Assembly (NCBI GenBank): GCA_035041965.1
Contig: JAPYMA010000695.1
Coordinates: forward strand, 1-64,000
Direction: 5' to 3'
Length of the DNA: 64,000 nucleotides
From: Anisakis pegreffii
Taxonomy: Eukaryota; Nematoda; Chromadorea; Rhabditida; Anisakidae
The notes under the pieces are model-generated. The model was not told the origin of the DNA. It saw only the letters and a list, made by a program, of their open reading frames with translations, and searched no databases. A program made the translations under genes and the position numbers. Shown here in pieces: positions 11,905 to 23,936 of this stretch (the first letter of the stretch is position 1; each line of letters opens with the position of its first letter).

Positions 11905-14900
11905 ATGGGACTCCATAAGACAAACCCATCTTTAGGTGGTAACATCATTCACAGGTCTTCGGAAAGCGATGATAATAAAACCGGCAAAACCGGTATCGTT
12001 TCACTTCGTTTCTTGGTTTTTTTCTTGAACATCAAATCATTCCATGCTTTAGAAATGACCTAACACGATTACAATCCCATAAAAATCCAAACTAATTTTA
12101 TTTTCAATAAAAAATCTAATTTTATCGCGAAAAACAATGGACCAATGCCATAATTTCAACGATACAATTTCTGCTCAAAAAAAGATACAAAATGCATCAG
12201 TACCTCAGCGATCACGCAGAGATGCCCAATCATCGCAGAACCTTTCAGATGCTCTCAATAAGTCTAGTCAAAGCGGTCGTTCGGAAGATAGGCCGATCAC
12301 AAGACGGCTCTCAACGCATGGTAATAATTCAACTCAATTTCATGCCAGAGTGATAACACTGCCCTGAACACTCTCATCCATAATTCCGACTAATTCCGTT
12401 TCAGAGTTGCATGGAAATGATACGTAAGTGGCCAAAAGTCACATTTTGTATCATTGGTAATGAATTCTGTGAACGATTTTCATTCTATGGCATGCGAGGT
12501 AAGCTGAATGGTTCCAAAAAGACTGCTTGAAATTGAATGCATTTGCAAATATCCGTCCCCGATGTTACTCTCGATTGCGCATTCTCTCCAGTAACTGCAA
12601 TAATACGCTGAACGAAGCTCACAAAGTGCGTGTATTCATCACTGTCAAAATGTTGCATATTACGTTCCCCTCTTGTCGTTTGACCTCCTTTAACCATATA
12701 AAATTAAATATTTTTCTAATTACTTTCGCTTGGAACTTCAGTTGTCTAGAATTTCTAGCCACTGATATGGGCTGATTTTAGCTGTTCTAACGCTCTACGT
12801 GATGAATATTCTCCAATTCAGCAGTGCCAACGCCACAATTCTTTTTCATGCTTTCATCGTCATCTGCTACACATCACCAATCATTGGTTCGATTCTAGCA
12901 GATGGATACTTCGGAAAATTTTGGTGAGCTCCTCATTTCCTATCTCATCATCTTCCTATCCATCATACTTAGTCTGGAAGTAACCAGAAAAGGAGATACT
13001 ACGAACCTTATGCCTTCATCATACTGGCTTCACCAAAAACCGCTCTTACGGCGGAAATTTCTAGTGAAAACTGCAAGTGAACTTGAATAATCATTCTGAA
13101 TCTCATCCCATCACTGAAAATATCTTCATCACAGGTCAACCGCGTTGATTTTAGGACTATCCTCTCACTATCGTTATTCTATGCTGCCGGAGAGACTGTG
13201 CTCGCCGTATCATCCACATTCCATACGATGGCCTCCGTTCACCCGTGAGTCATTCCTATCTAACTGATATCAAAATTCCTTCTAAGCAAGTCATCAGAGC
13301 GAAACAGTTGTCAAATAGATCAATGAGTTGTTGATCACTTTAATAACGAAATCGCACGAATGTGATCGTTCACCTCGCATTAACTCAACATGATAATTTG
13401 CTTAGGAAAAATGACATAAGTCCTTTAAAGTTCAATCCAAAGTCACAAAATCTGAACTATATCCGAACAATCATTTCGGTGCTTACGAAAATGCCTTGAT
13501 CAGGCTCACAAATCTCTAAAGCTGTTCCGAATATCTACCAAAATAATGTGAAACCCATTCCACTAACTTCTATCCTTCTACCTAGCATCAGTAAAACTAC
13601 CTTCATTACATCCACATTACCTTAACACCGCTGACACCTTCTCAAATCCGCTCAGTTTTTACTCAAAATCCAGTTTTTCATCTCTTAGATACTTGGATAT
13701 CTGTGGTCTGTTGATAATTGCATTTGGAACCGGTGGTATTAAACCGTGTGTATCAGCGTTCGGTGGTGATCAGTTCAATCCGCGACACACTCAAATGATA
13801 TCGGTATTCTTCTCGATCTTCTACTTCAGCATCAATGCTGGATCGACTATTTCAATGTTCTTAACACCGCTCTTCAGATGTTCGTTCTTCTGTATTTGCG
13901 TTTTTCTCACCGAATTCCATGCAATTTCTTGCATTTCTGCACTATTTTTGATCCGCCAAAGATGGATTAACATGAGAATCGGTATAATACTCACACAGCC
14001 CATGAACTATGAATAGGGTTTTGAACAGACTGATAAACTCTAGAAAGTGTTCATAAAGCAAGAATCTTGATCATTTTGAAGATTACGTGAACATAGTACG
14101 ATATTTATCAGCGACACAATATCATTTTACTTCCGTTATCATCAGATCACCATAAGATGAACTGGGAAGTGACGTAACAATAGTGAGTATGATGGAATGC
14201 AGTTGTATCGTTTTGTAAATAAACGACGAGTCATTTCATTGATAAGATGTTGAAAATTTGTCAAACAATAATAATAAGCTAGTGATACGGAATGATACGA
14301 ATACCTGCAAGCACTTGAGAGGCTTATTAGAATACAAATATTCGGCAGTGTTTTTTTAAAATTTAAAATCCCTTCACTACAAACACCATCTTCAACATTA
14401 ATGATAATGTTAAATGAAAAAAACAACCTTAGAATTAGGTTCTCCATCCGCATCTCGCAATCAGAAACCGAGCCTAAATCGCCTTGATCTCTTATCAATA
14501 ATCCAATAAAGTGACTTGTTTAAGCCCGATTTAACTCATGCACATGATTCGAATAGTTATGATCTATGAATGAGTTTTCTATCAACCTGGCCCATCATAC
14601 AGTGCAAAACCACATGATTCATCACGAATCAAATTAATTCATTCTAAGTTTTCATAATACTGACCAAACAATCGCAAATCTCCCAAGCTTATTCGATGTC
14701 AACATTGAAATCTACGCAAACATGCCACCTGAAGTATCTTGAAACTATATAAGAAATTCTCAATTTGGTCTTAAATTTGACGTTTAATCACGGTGTTTCC
14801 GTGAAATTCAACACCGAATTAACCATAATTTGAACAATAACGAACAACTTTCAGCGATTCCGTGTCATGATCAGGACAGTTGCTACCCGTTGGCATTCGG

Positions 14901-17900
14901 TGTGCCTGCGGGCTTGATGATTCTCGCAACGATTATTTTTGTGCTTGGCTCGAGATCCTACAAAAAGTATCCTCCAAAAGAGAATGTTATAGCCAGAGTT
15001 ACCAAAGTTATCATTGTACGTTATCACAATCATTGTCTCTATTCCTGAAGATCTTAGCAAACCTAAGATGTTTTTACCCACACAATATTCTCAACCTTGA
15101 GCGTTTTCAAAATTTCAGACCTCTTTGAGAAATAAAATGAAATCTGCCGAATATCGTGAACATTGGCTAGATCATGCATTGGACGGGCATAATTGCACCA
15201 CAAACAGCATGTGTCTTGAGATCGGTGAGAAAAAATCACTGAACGAATCATGTGCTCAGGTTGCTTACTGTTTTTTCACTCCATTCCTGGTTGAATCCCC
15301 AACCTCACAGCCAATTCCATGAATAAAACCATACGTACAGATCAAAATAAACCGTTTCCATGCGCTTTTTGAGCACCATACTCTGAAATTTTCCAAGCTC
15401 CATATACGAATCAAATCATGCTATTACTAAGATCCAAATAAATGATCACATCATAAAGAAATGAATTATCCGCAGATCGAAACGATCAGTTCAATCAATT
15501 TTCATGTAACCATCTTCAGAGAGTTTTCGTTGAAGATGTCAAAGCTCTGCTGAGAGTTACTGTAATGTTGCTACCGATTCCAATGTTCTGGGCTCTTTAC
15601 GATCAACAGGTATACACTTTGCACATTGGACAACTTCAAACATGTAAAATCGCACTGAATTCTCGAAATCGTCAAAATTTACAAGCTCTCCCTTATCCAA
15701 TTGATACGTACACATTCGCCCCTAATTGAGAACGAATGCACAATGTGAATGTTAGGTTACGAACGAGATTTCAGGGTTCCAAATGGGTCTTACAAGCAGT
15801 CTCAATGGATTCGCGTATCTCTTCGAACTACCTCCTACTACCAGACCAAATGAGCGTTGTCAACGCGATCCTCATTATGTTTTTCATCCCTATTTTCCAA
15901 GTGTGTCATTTCATGCATTTCATAAACTTCGTTATGAAGTTTTTCTTAAACGCTTATTCACCTATAAAACTCGATGCGAGATCCAGTCTTTTAGCTTCAA
16001 CCTTATCACTTTTGATACATCGATCATTTTCCATAGATTTAACATTTCAACGCACAAATTTCAGTTCCTTGTCTATCCAGCGGTTGAAAAATGTGGAATC
16101 AGGACAACGTAAGTGAATAAGAAATGCTGCTTTATTAATATAATCAATAAGATTATTGATGAAAAGTGAAAATAGCAGAGCTGTGATATTCCATCTCTCA
16201 TCTGCTGAATGATCAAACACAATAGTTCAAATCGTCTTGTAGCACAACATGTGCATCAAATGAGAGATTTCATGACATTTCGAAGACGTTCGCGAACCAT
16301 TGCAAGTAATTCAAACATTCTGTTCTACGCATCATTCCCTAATATTGAATGCAAATTACAGTCCTTTACGCAGAATGGTTGCTGGAGGGGTTGTGGCAGC
16401 GTTCGCTTTCGTTATAGCCGCTTTAGTACAATTTCGAGTCAATGTAAGTCTGATATCCAACTGGTAAAGATCACTGAATGCTCTGTAACTACCAGATTAT
16501 AATTCATTGCACCTATGAGGTGTGCTAACATTAATATCGACCACTTTAGATACGTTATCAAATGTTACCTATTGAAGTGCTCAGAGTTTCTTGAAAGTAT
16601 CTTTTGCTTCTGGCCAACTGAATTCTCTCTGCACTTCAGTACACTCTTCCCGACCCTCCTTCAGCCAACGTCGCTTTCGTTTCGTTCTCGAACGTCTACG
16701 ATCGATGTAATTTGACTTTGTCTTCGCCAGATCTTCCTACGAAAACAATTCCTTTCAATAGTGTCAGTTTGCTTTAATACCCTAATTTTTTGAATCATTA
16801 ACGAACCACTTCGCTACTATTCCATTTCATTTCAATGCAGTTTTTAGTAGAACGCTAATTTTATAGAAGTATCAGAATCCTTCGTTTATTATTGGACATT
16901 CTGGAATTGCGTGATTTTGTTTCAGTCTTTGGTAGACGATGAAGTTATTGGTCTACATCAAGCTTATAGAATCAACGTTGGGAGCCGTAACCGACAGATC
17001 ACATTCACGGTTACGCCTCAGTAAGCCATTTCAACGTTGATGCAGTAAACATCCTTGGGAAAGAAAATATCCCACCAATTGATTTTTCACAAGATATTTT
17101 ATGTACAACTTCAAATTTCAGTGGATTTACAGCCTTTGAGTATCCTCTTGATCCAACTGTATTATAACCGTCCTCAGGCTATCATTTAATAACCTATATT
17201 GCACTGCTTTGTAGCAATAATCATATAGACATAATCATATAGCAATGATCATATAGACTTCCTGAAAAATGGATTAACCAGAAAACTCCGGTAATTTTCC
17301 TCATTTTTCAGAAAGCCATGCACTGATATACCAACCAAATTCTCCATGAATCTCAAAGGTATGCTTTTAACCTCTTCTCATATGCTTTTAATTGAACCAA
17401 AATCAGATAAAAGATTGTCTGATGGTTGAAGAAGTTGAATCGAATGTCTCTAAAAATTCCCAGCGTGTCCTTTGCAATCTGAAGTTTAGGTGGGCAGGCC
17501 TACCAAGGTATATTGACTCGACATGGCTTCACTTACAATCCTATAAAACTGGAGAAGCCAAAAACTGGTCAAGAACAGTCATTACTCAAGTTGGTTTCAC
17601 CTTCAGAAAAAATCACTTTGCGCATTCTTACTGTCGAAACTTTGTACGATCGAGACAATGGTTTGGTCATCTCATAATCTCAAATTTATCAAGGAAATCA
17701 AAACCTAATATAGATAGATCGAGTTCGAGTTGCAGGTTAAACTTACGAATCAGTGGTAAACCTCAACATAAACTGTTCAAAAGAGCGAAGAGATCCTTGA
17801 TCTCATATCATCTATTTTCAGTGTTAATTTGATGGTGCCCTATGAAGCACTACCAAAATCCGTTTTTTGGGCGAACTGTTCGAATACCAGCACCGATTGT

Positions 17901-19379
17901 CCAGTATACTCCAAAGGCTTAGCTTTATGCAAGCATAACACGCATGGAAAACCCATATGTGATGCTCATGATAGAACGTAAGTAATATTCCGAAATTTCG
18001 TTCCACAATTGAGGATTTCCGATTAGAGAAATTGACGGATCCTTTCATTTTTCGATCTTAAAACTGCATGTTCTAGAGCTGTATTCGGTTGGCCGTATGG
18101 GAGAGTGAATGAAAATAAGACTGCTGTCTTCTACACATTCAAAGATATCGATGTTGGAACGTATGTTTGTTTGGAAGTGATTGATTAGAGTGATCAGATC
18201 ATCTAGTATTCCTTTCATTTATCAGTTCATATTAAATGAATTCAACATTCGCATATCCTCTCAGGTTTGATGTCTTCTACATCTCGCATAAATATACGGA
18301 TACTACCGATCGTGACTTGATTCATCAGTTCTATTATATACCCTTGGATGGTGTCACCGTACAGGTTATTGGTATCGGAGCAATGTATTCATTGACAATT
18401 CAGACCAATTCTTCTAATCCAAAGGTTTGTTTACCTATCATCTTAATATTTCATTATCAGCCAGCCAATATCAGTACAATGATCTTCATGGCATAATCTT
18501 ATTAATTAATTTCGATCAAATACGAAACTGTCGATTATCTCACAACTTCTCAAACGCTTACTCTTGCTATTTTCGAATTTCAAGTATGTCATCAAGAAAA
18601 CATAGTTATTTGATGACTTCAAGGCTCTCGAATGGAATATGAACACACTTATACCTGCAAATGAGATGAATATTTTATGGCAAATTCCGCAATATGTTGT
18701 AATTACGGCTGCCGAAATATTGATCTCGATCACTGGACTTGAATTCGCTTACTCACAGGTAAGATTTAATAACGTGCGAATAACCTATGAAATAAGGCGA
18801 CATATTTCAGCTTCGACTGAGCAGTGAACAATATTCAAGGAAACAATTTTGAATAGTCCTTTGAAGAATTCATGCTCTATGTTTTATTAAAGAGTACGCT
18901 TTCATGCTATCTCACCTCTTTTCACATCTAAATCTTAAACTTCAGGCTCCACCGACAATGAAGTCAGTGGTTCAGGCAATCTGGCTGATGACAGTGGCAG
19001 TCGGCGATTTGATCATCATAATCATTGAACTGCTTCAACTGTTCAATAATTTGGTACAGTTTCTCGTGTAAAATTTTCTGTTCATCTCAAAAATTACGAT
19101 GTTTCATAAGTTTTCTGCAACCATTCAAAATATTTCATCTCCTCAACAACAAAGGTAAAACTGAACCAATCATGACTCATTGATATTTTGAAGGCAATCG
19201 AAATGCTGGTGTATGCAGGCGTCATGTTGGTTGTTATATGCATATTCGCTCTTCAAGCAGCATTCTATTATCACTACGTTGACTACGCAGACAGTCAAGA
19301 TTCAGAAGATGTATTCACCCAAGATTCAAAAGAGACTTCTTCTCGTAAAGAACTAGGCAATGGAACGAATCAATCTTGA
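11905..19379 (+). CDS. pept-1-like: POT/SLC15 proton-coupled oligopeptide transporter, copy B
   Basis: Proton/di- and tripeptide symporter, 847 residues. Exons: 11905-11992, 12249-12349, 12405-12498, 12782-12923, 13155-13244, 13689-13879, 14855-15015, 15119-15259, 15520-15609, 15775-15900, 16065-16108, 16362-16443, 16640-16762, 16926-17020, 17312-17358, 17490-17589, 17822-17977, 18077-18160, 18265-18424, 18624-18758, 18946-19053, 19194-19379. Motifs: NEFCERFSFYG (82-92), His117 (human H57), GTGGIKPCV (185-193), FYFSINAGS (216-224), FWALYDQQGSKW (359-370) and ITGLEFAYSQ (741-750, Glu of human E595). The N-terminal ~70 residues are hydrophilic and probably cytosolic. Residues ~451-715 form the extracellular TM9-TM10 domain. 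Start choice: exon 12249-12349 matches copy A's first visible exon in phase, which supports the spliced ATG at 11905; an uninterrupted start at 12137 is the alternative. Two late introns (before 18624 and 19194) end in AAG rather than CAG. Tandem duplicate of copy A. Confidence 0.95.
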
Positions 19380-19530
19380 TGTCAACAAATGTCATCACGA
19401 ATCAAGTCTGGTTCAATTAGTACGGTGTATTAGCAGATATAAAGATTTTCAATATGTGCTATATTATTTAAAGTATTGCTACCTTTTAGATTGTTATTTT
19501 GTCACAACTATGTTGTCATCTCTGAATATT

Positions 19531-19536
19531 AATAAA
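19531..19536 (+). terminator. candidate poly(A) signal of transporter B
   Basis: AATAAA lies 152 bases after the stop codon of copy B, a reasonable 3' UTR length. Confidence 0.45.
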
Positions 19537-20519
19537 ACTTGGAGAGGTATGTTATGTGGTCATATCTTCGCTCAGGATTAGGTTCTCGGATAATGGTGGA
19601 CATCAGCTAGACGAAAGTCTAGAATGCTTTCGAGTCTTGTTTGTTTCTTGTTAGAAGTTGTGAAATGTGTTTCGATGCAATACACATATTGCCTTTCTTA
19701 TTTGTGATATCCTTGCCAATATAGCCGGTGATGTCACTGTAAAGAAGAAACGCGAAATGTATTAACCATTCAAGAATGCTTTATTGTTTTATCATCAATC
19801 AGTTTATTACCTATTTATTGTATTATCAACAGATGTGTAAGCGAAGAACTATCATTGAATTGTTAATACCAAATATGTTGTGATACCTTTCCTTCGATTG
19901 AACTCGACAATATTAACGTTGAATGCCACAATTCGGAGTTTGTGCATTTTTTGGCATTTATTAATTTATTAACTGTGTGACATTTTGAAAATTTGAAAAA
20001 TTTATCAACTGTGAGATGTTTCGCATCGTTTCATGACATTATTATGATATTGTTACTTCATTGTTTGTTTAAATGAATAACAAAGCGGATTGCTATCGTC
20101 TAAATTTGTGAAAAAATGGATTAAATTTTTATAATTCGATGTTTTCTTATAACATCAATCATTTATTCGAAAAGATCGGTGGAGCTTTTCAGTGATATTC
20201 TCTGATAGGACAGCGATAATGATTGAATATGAGTAGTCATTAATCAATGACAGCAATTTTCATGAATTGCAAAATGTATCGATGAATCAGTTCACGGTTT
20301 CCAGGTAATCATGAGAAGAGAGACGACATTTCAAAATTGCATGATGATTTGAGAATAAGAAGTGAAATTAACCATAAGTGATATTTGTTTGTTATTAACT
20401 GACAAATGTCTCGATATTTCGGTTAATAATATGTGACTCCTTATTGAAACAAATGAGTAGAAATGAGTATGAACAGAGGAGAAGTATCAGATTGAGATGA
20501 GAGTTTGAATTGTTATTAA
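19537..20519. other. convergent intergenic DNA between transporter B and the elongase
   Basis: 3' flanks of two genes that point at each other. AT-rich and without coding exons. TTTATT near 20160 (AATAAA on the minus strand) is a weak candidate poly(A) signal for the elongase, about 360 bases past its stop. Confidence 0.55.
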
Positions 20520-23043
20520 TCAATTGCTTTTGATCGTCTTTTCAGCTTTCAGATGCTCTTTGTACTTTTTGCCTCCATTCGCAATGTACGAAACATAATA
20601 GAATCTGAACCACAAAATGGTATACGTCACTTCCATGAATACTCCGAGCGCGAATGCATACGGAGTTACGTCGTATCTGGTCGAGCCTTTCGCTGAATAC
20701 CACAATACGGCCAGATAAGCCATCACTGCTTGTGTTATCAAGAACTGCAATTAGTCAGAATATAGTCATGTATTGTGAGCGCAGATCATTAATTCAGTAA
20801 TCAGCACGGCTGATAAAGTACAATAAAATTCAGGTTCTCCGACCCACCTGTACTATTTGAGCGGCAGTGATTAGTTGTGCCACTTGTGGGGGTACACGAA
20901 TACGCAATGATCGCAGCATGTAATAGCTGAAAAATCGCTCACATTCAAACCTGATATAGGTGGAAACGATTTCATAGATTTCATAGTCAGTCATTAACTT
21001 CCCAAATCTCAAAAACTCCCTATTAGCCATTTCGGATAGAAAAAAATCTGCCCTGAATCGAAATTCCAGCTTACATTACCGGTAAAGTGCACCTTTACTG
21101 TTGAAATGAATCGCTCTCATCAACATCAAAATTTCGAACGATACCACTTGGTTAATGATTCACTCAAATGTACTATTCGGCTTTCCTAATCAATCACCAA
21201 ACAGGAAATAATGGTGTGTTTTCAACAACCAAAAACATCCGGTTTCTGCTCGAAACTTTTCACTTTAACCATTCGAAATGGCGATATGAATCACATCATT
21301 GAAGGTTCATTACAACGCTCTAATCTGAACACATTTCTCACTTGCAAAAGCAATCTCGTTGCTCATCACTCACACTCTTTATGCACTTACAATCAGCAGG
21401 CCTGCTCATAATCAATGAATTACGAAAGAGTTAATATAAGGCAGTGTAATGTGGAGAATGAATAAAATTCAAGATATCAGTTAACCCTCATACTATAAGG
21501 TAACACATGTAGATAACGAAGAGGTAATAAGAGATAGAAAAAGGATGACTGACTACCTGTACATGAACGAATGGATGAAATAATTCAACCAAACGATCCA
21601 AATCAGGAATGCATTCCCACTTGCATACGCAACGAACGAAAAGTATCCCGTGCACGCATGATGATACCAATGCATCAGCATTAAAGGTCTTTTCCTCAGA
21701 ACTATAAACATGGTATCCACAAGTTCGGGAATCTTCGAGAATACCCATAGGAAGGTCCAGTAACCGGCCACATTATCCTTGAAACAAGGTCCAACTTCAG
21801 TGAAAGTACCTGCAAAGTTCCATATTAAAATCTAAATTTCAGCAAACTTCCCGATTTCTTGGATGGAAAATTCCTTCGAAAAATTGTTGGCTGAAGCGAA
21901 ATTAAACAAGAAGTTCTTGGGGAGCAAAATTTTTGAAGGGAATGCTCAAAAAAGATGAATATCACGGATTTTGGATTTTTGAAAGACTCAAAAATCTTAG
22001 AGTTACGGTGGAGAATTGCGCGTTGGAACGGATAATCTCTACAAATGACTACAACCTTCTAGTGACATTTCAGTTTTTTTAAAATATTTCCAAATCCATC
22101 GTTCTCGAAAAATGAAAAAAAAATTGGTAACAATAACAATCTCCAGTAATAATTTTCCGATTGAATTATAGAAAAAGATCAAATATTTATAGTTGTTATC
22201 CGCTTCGGTTGATCTTATTAATTGGTTATCTTATTGATTTATTGCGACATAAGGTGACTAGGTAATCCAGGTGTTTTAGTGAGTAAACGAACATGAGTCA
22301 AAAACGAAAAGAACCGATTGATAACAAATATGGCTATTGTATCAGTATTGATGATACATAACATCGGGCGATTATTTGCTATTATATTTGAACACCAAGT
22401 GATTATGGTTTGACAGATCATCCTGGGCGCTCGGCAATAATCGTAAATTGAATGTTCACACCATTCACTCTACGATTATTTACTGTTCTGGTGTTCGGCT
22501 ACGTTTAACTATGGCAACTAAATAATTACTCCTTTGGTGAGTGGCTATGTTCGGTTTGCGTGAGCCTAGCCATCGAAGTAGCGTCAATCAAGGTTGAAAC
22601 AACGTGAACGAAAACACAAGCATCGTTACCAGCAGCATCACAAACATTTGATAAGCTGACCAATCCAGGTCATATGGCATCGAAAATCCAATAATTTCAG
22701 AGGTTTTCATTTCAATAAGTCCTTAAATCAGCAATCTACTAAAATCTGACCCACTCAAATGCCCAACAAAGCAACACTTACTAACAAAACCCCGTGTCGT
22801 GAGTTGTCCATAAAATGTCGGAGTCAATCGCACAAATCCCATAATACTGAATAACGCTAGCATTGCATTCCAAATGTAGAGTGGCTTCTGCAGGTCAAAC
22901 GCTTTCCTTTCGCGCATCACATACTGAATACTGAATATTGCCACCACATAAACGCCAGCCAACTGCGCCACTTTCCATTCCATTTCACCAGCCCATCGTT
23001 GAGCCAAATTAAAATTAAATTCCTGTCCTATTAAGAGATCCAT
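20520..23043 (-). CDS. elo: ELO-family very-long-chain fatty acid elongase (3-ketoacyl-CoA synthase)
   Basis: ER membrane enzyme for the first, condensing step of fatty-acid elongation (acyl-CoA plus malonyl-CoA). Exons in transcript order: 23043-22782, 21809-21557, 20926-20848, 20744-20520; 272 residues, normal for the family. All four ELO boxes are present: KxxExxDT as KIPELVDT (113-120), the catalytic HxxHH as HWYHH (134-138), NxxxHxxMY as NYFIHSFMY (163-171) followed by SYYMLRS, and TxxQxxQ as TAAQIVQ (192-198). Several hydrophobic segments flank the boxes. The tail is lysine-rich (GGKKYKEH...KTIKSN), like ER-retained elongases. The order of boxes and the SYYMLRS and GGKK sequences recall C. 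elegans ELO-5/ELO-6 and ELO-1/ELO-2, but I cannot assign an orthologue or substrate chain length. Intron 1 (about 970 bases) is otherwise empty. The start lies just behind a TTTCAG acceptor. Confidence 0.95.
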
Positions 23044-23052
23044 GGCCTGAAA
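23044..23052 (-). promoter_or_regulatory. likely spliced-leader acceptor of the elongase mRNA
   Basis: On the minus strand TTTCAG is followed by only three bases (GCC) before the initiator ATG. No upstream exon is evident. In nematodes this arrangement usually marks SL1 trans-splicing; a 5' UTR intron is the alternative. Confidence 0.5.
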
Positions 23053-23763
23053 TGCAACGAAAAAATTCTCTGGAGTGATGAAATGTAAATCTCGTGGAAT
23101 CGTGGAATCGCTAATAGAATGTAAAGTAAAACTTAATCGCCTTCTAATCGCCCCATTCTACCACAAATCCCAGTTGTAGATCAATATGCATCGCTTTGAT
23201 CAAATCACATTACCGTTGGGAGTAGCTAAAGAATTTGGTGAAGGCCAATGAAATACGCAACTATTCAATAAATACACATTCACGGATATTGAATCATAAG
23301 CAGCATTTCTTACTGTATGTTCTCGAGACGAACACACCTGCAGCAGCATTTCGAAGAGAATGCAGCAGAATCGCCATTATATAAATAGCAATCAACTGAA
23401 CGAATCAGTGTACTAATCATCAGATGCTAACAAAAATCACACATAAATAAACCATTCAACGAATATGCTCCTAAGTACAATTTTGCTTGTCGTCTTTCTG
23501 TCACAAGGAATGAATATATATTCCGAAATAAGCGATCAATCACCACACTCTTCATGTGCATATCAGGTGAATTCGCTTCAAAAGTCACTCCACCGCCATT
23601 TCGACGATTGTAAAATATCGAACGATTCTGATAAGACACTCAAAAATCATTCGATACTAGTTTTTCATCCCCATAATGCATTCCAAAAATTCAATTCAAC
23701 TCATTATCGAACATTCTATCGTAGATTCAAAATAAATCATAAAATTAATTTAACTCTTTAACC
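23053..23763. other. upstream flank of the elongase gene
   Basis: AT-rich DNA upstream of the elongase start. I see no coding exon with a usable start or splice sites and no clear TATA box. It presumably contains the promoter. Confidence 0.5.
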
Positions 23764-23936
23764 CACAGTTTCTCATCCAGTGTTCCAGCCCTGGAATACT
23801 ATTATCTCGCACTCCTTGGAGGAGCGAAATTGTATTCCAGCTGGTGCCAGGTAACAATTATTTTTTATAAATTAAAACGGTTGAGGGCGGAGTTCAGTGC
23901 CCGTACATGTGTAAAGTAGACGAAGGTGGACTTTAA
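23764..23936 (+). repeat. dispersed hAT-like MITE fragment, copy 1
   Basis: Begins near CAGTTTCTCATCCAGTG and ends with GTAGACGAAGGTGGACTTTA. The same succession of blocks (TTCTCA-CCAG, CTCGCAC or GCGAGAT, TTGAGGGCGG or GTGAGGGCGG, CGAAGGTGGACTTTA) occurs in opposite orientation at 48010-48184. No coding capacity. The hAT-like nature is inferred from the end sequence only. Confidence 0.6.

Noticed and set aside
12137..12248. Extension of the second coding exon of transporter B to an upstream ATG at 12137
   Set aside because: Possible, but the TTTCAG at 12243-12248 matches the acceptor and phase of copy A's first visible exon, which itself has no ATG. The spliced start at 11905 is preferred.
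17122..17160. Possible exon after TTTCAG reading GFTAFEYPLDPT in transporter B
   Set aside because: Its only donor leaves the wrong phase. The 47-nt exon at 17312-17358 has the same length and phase as its copy A counterpart and closes the frame.
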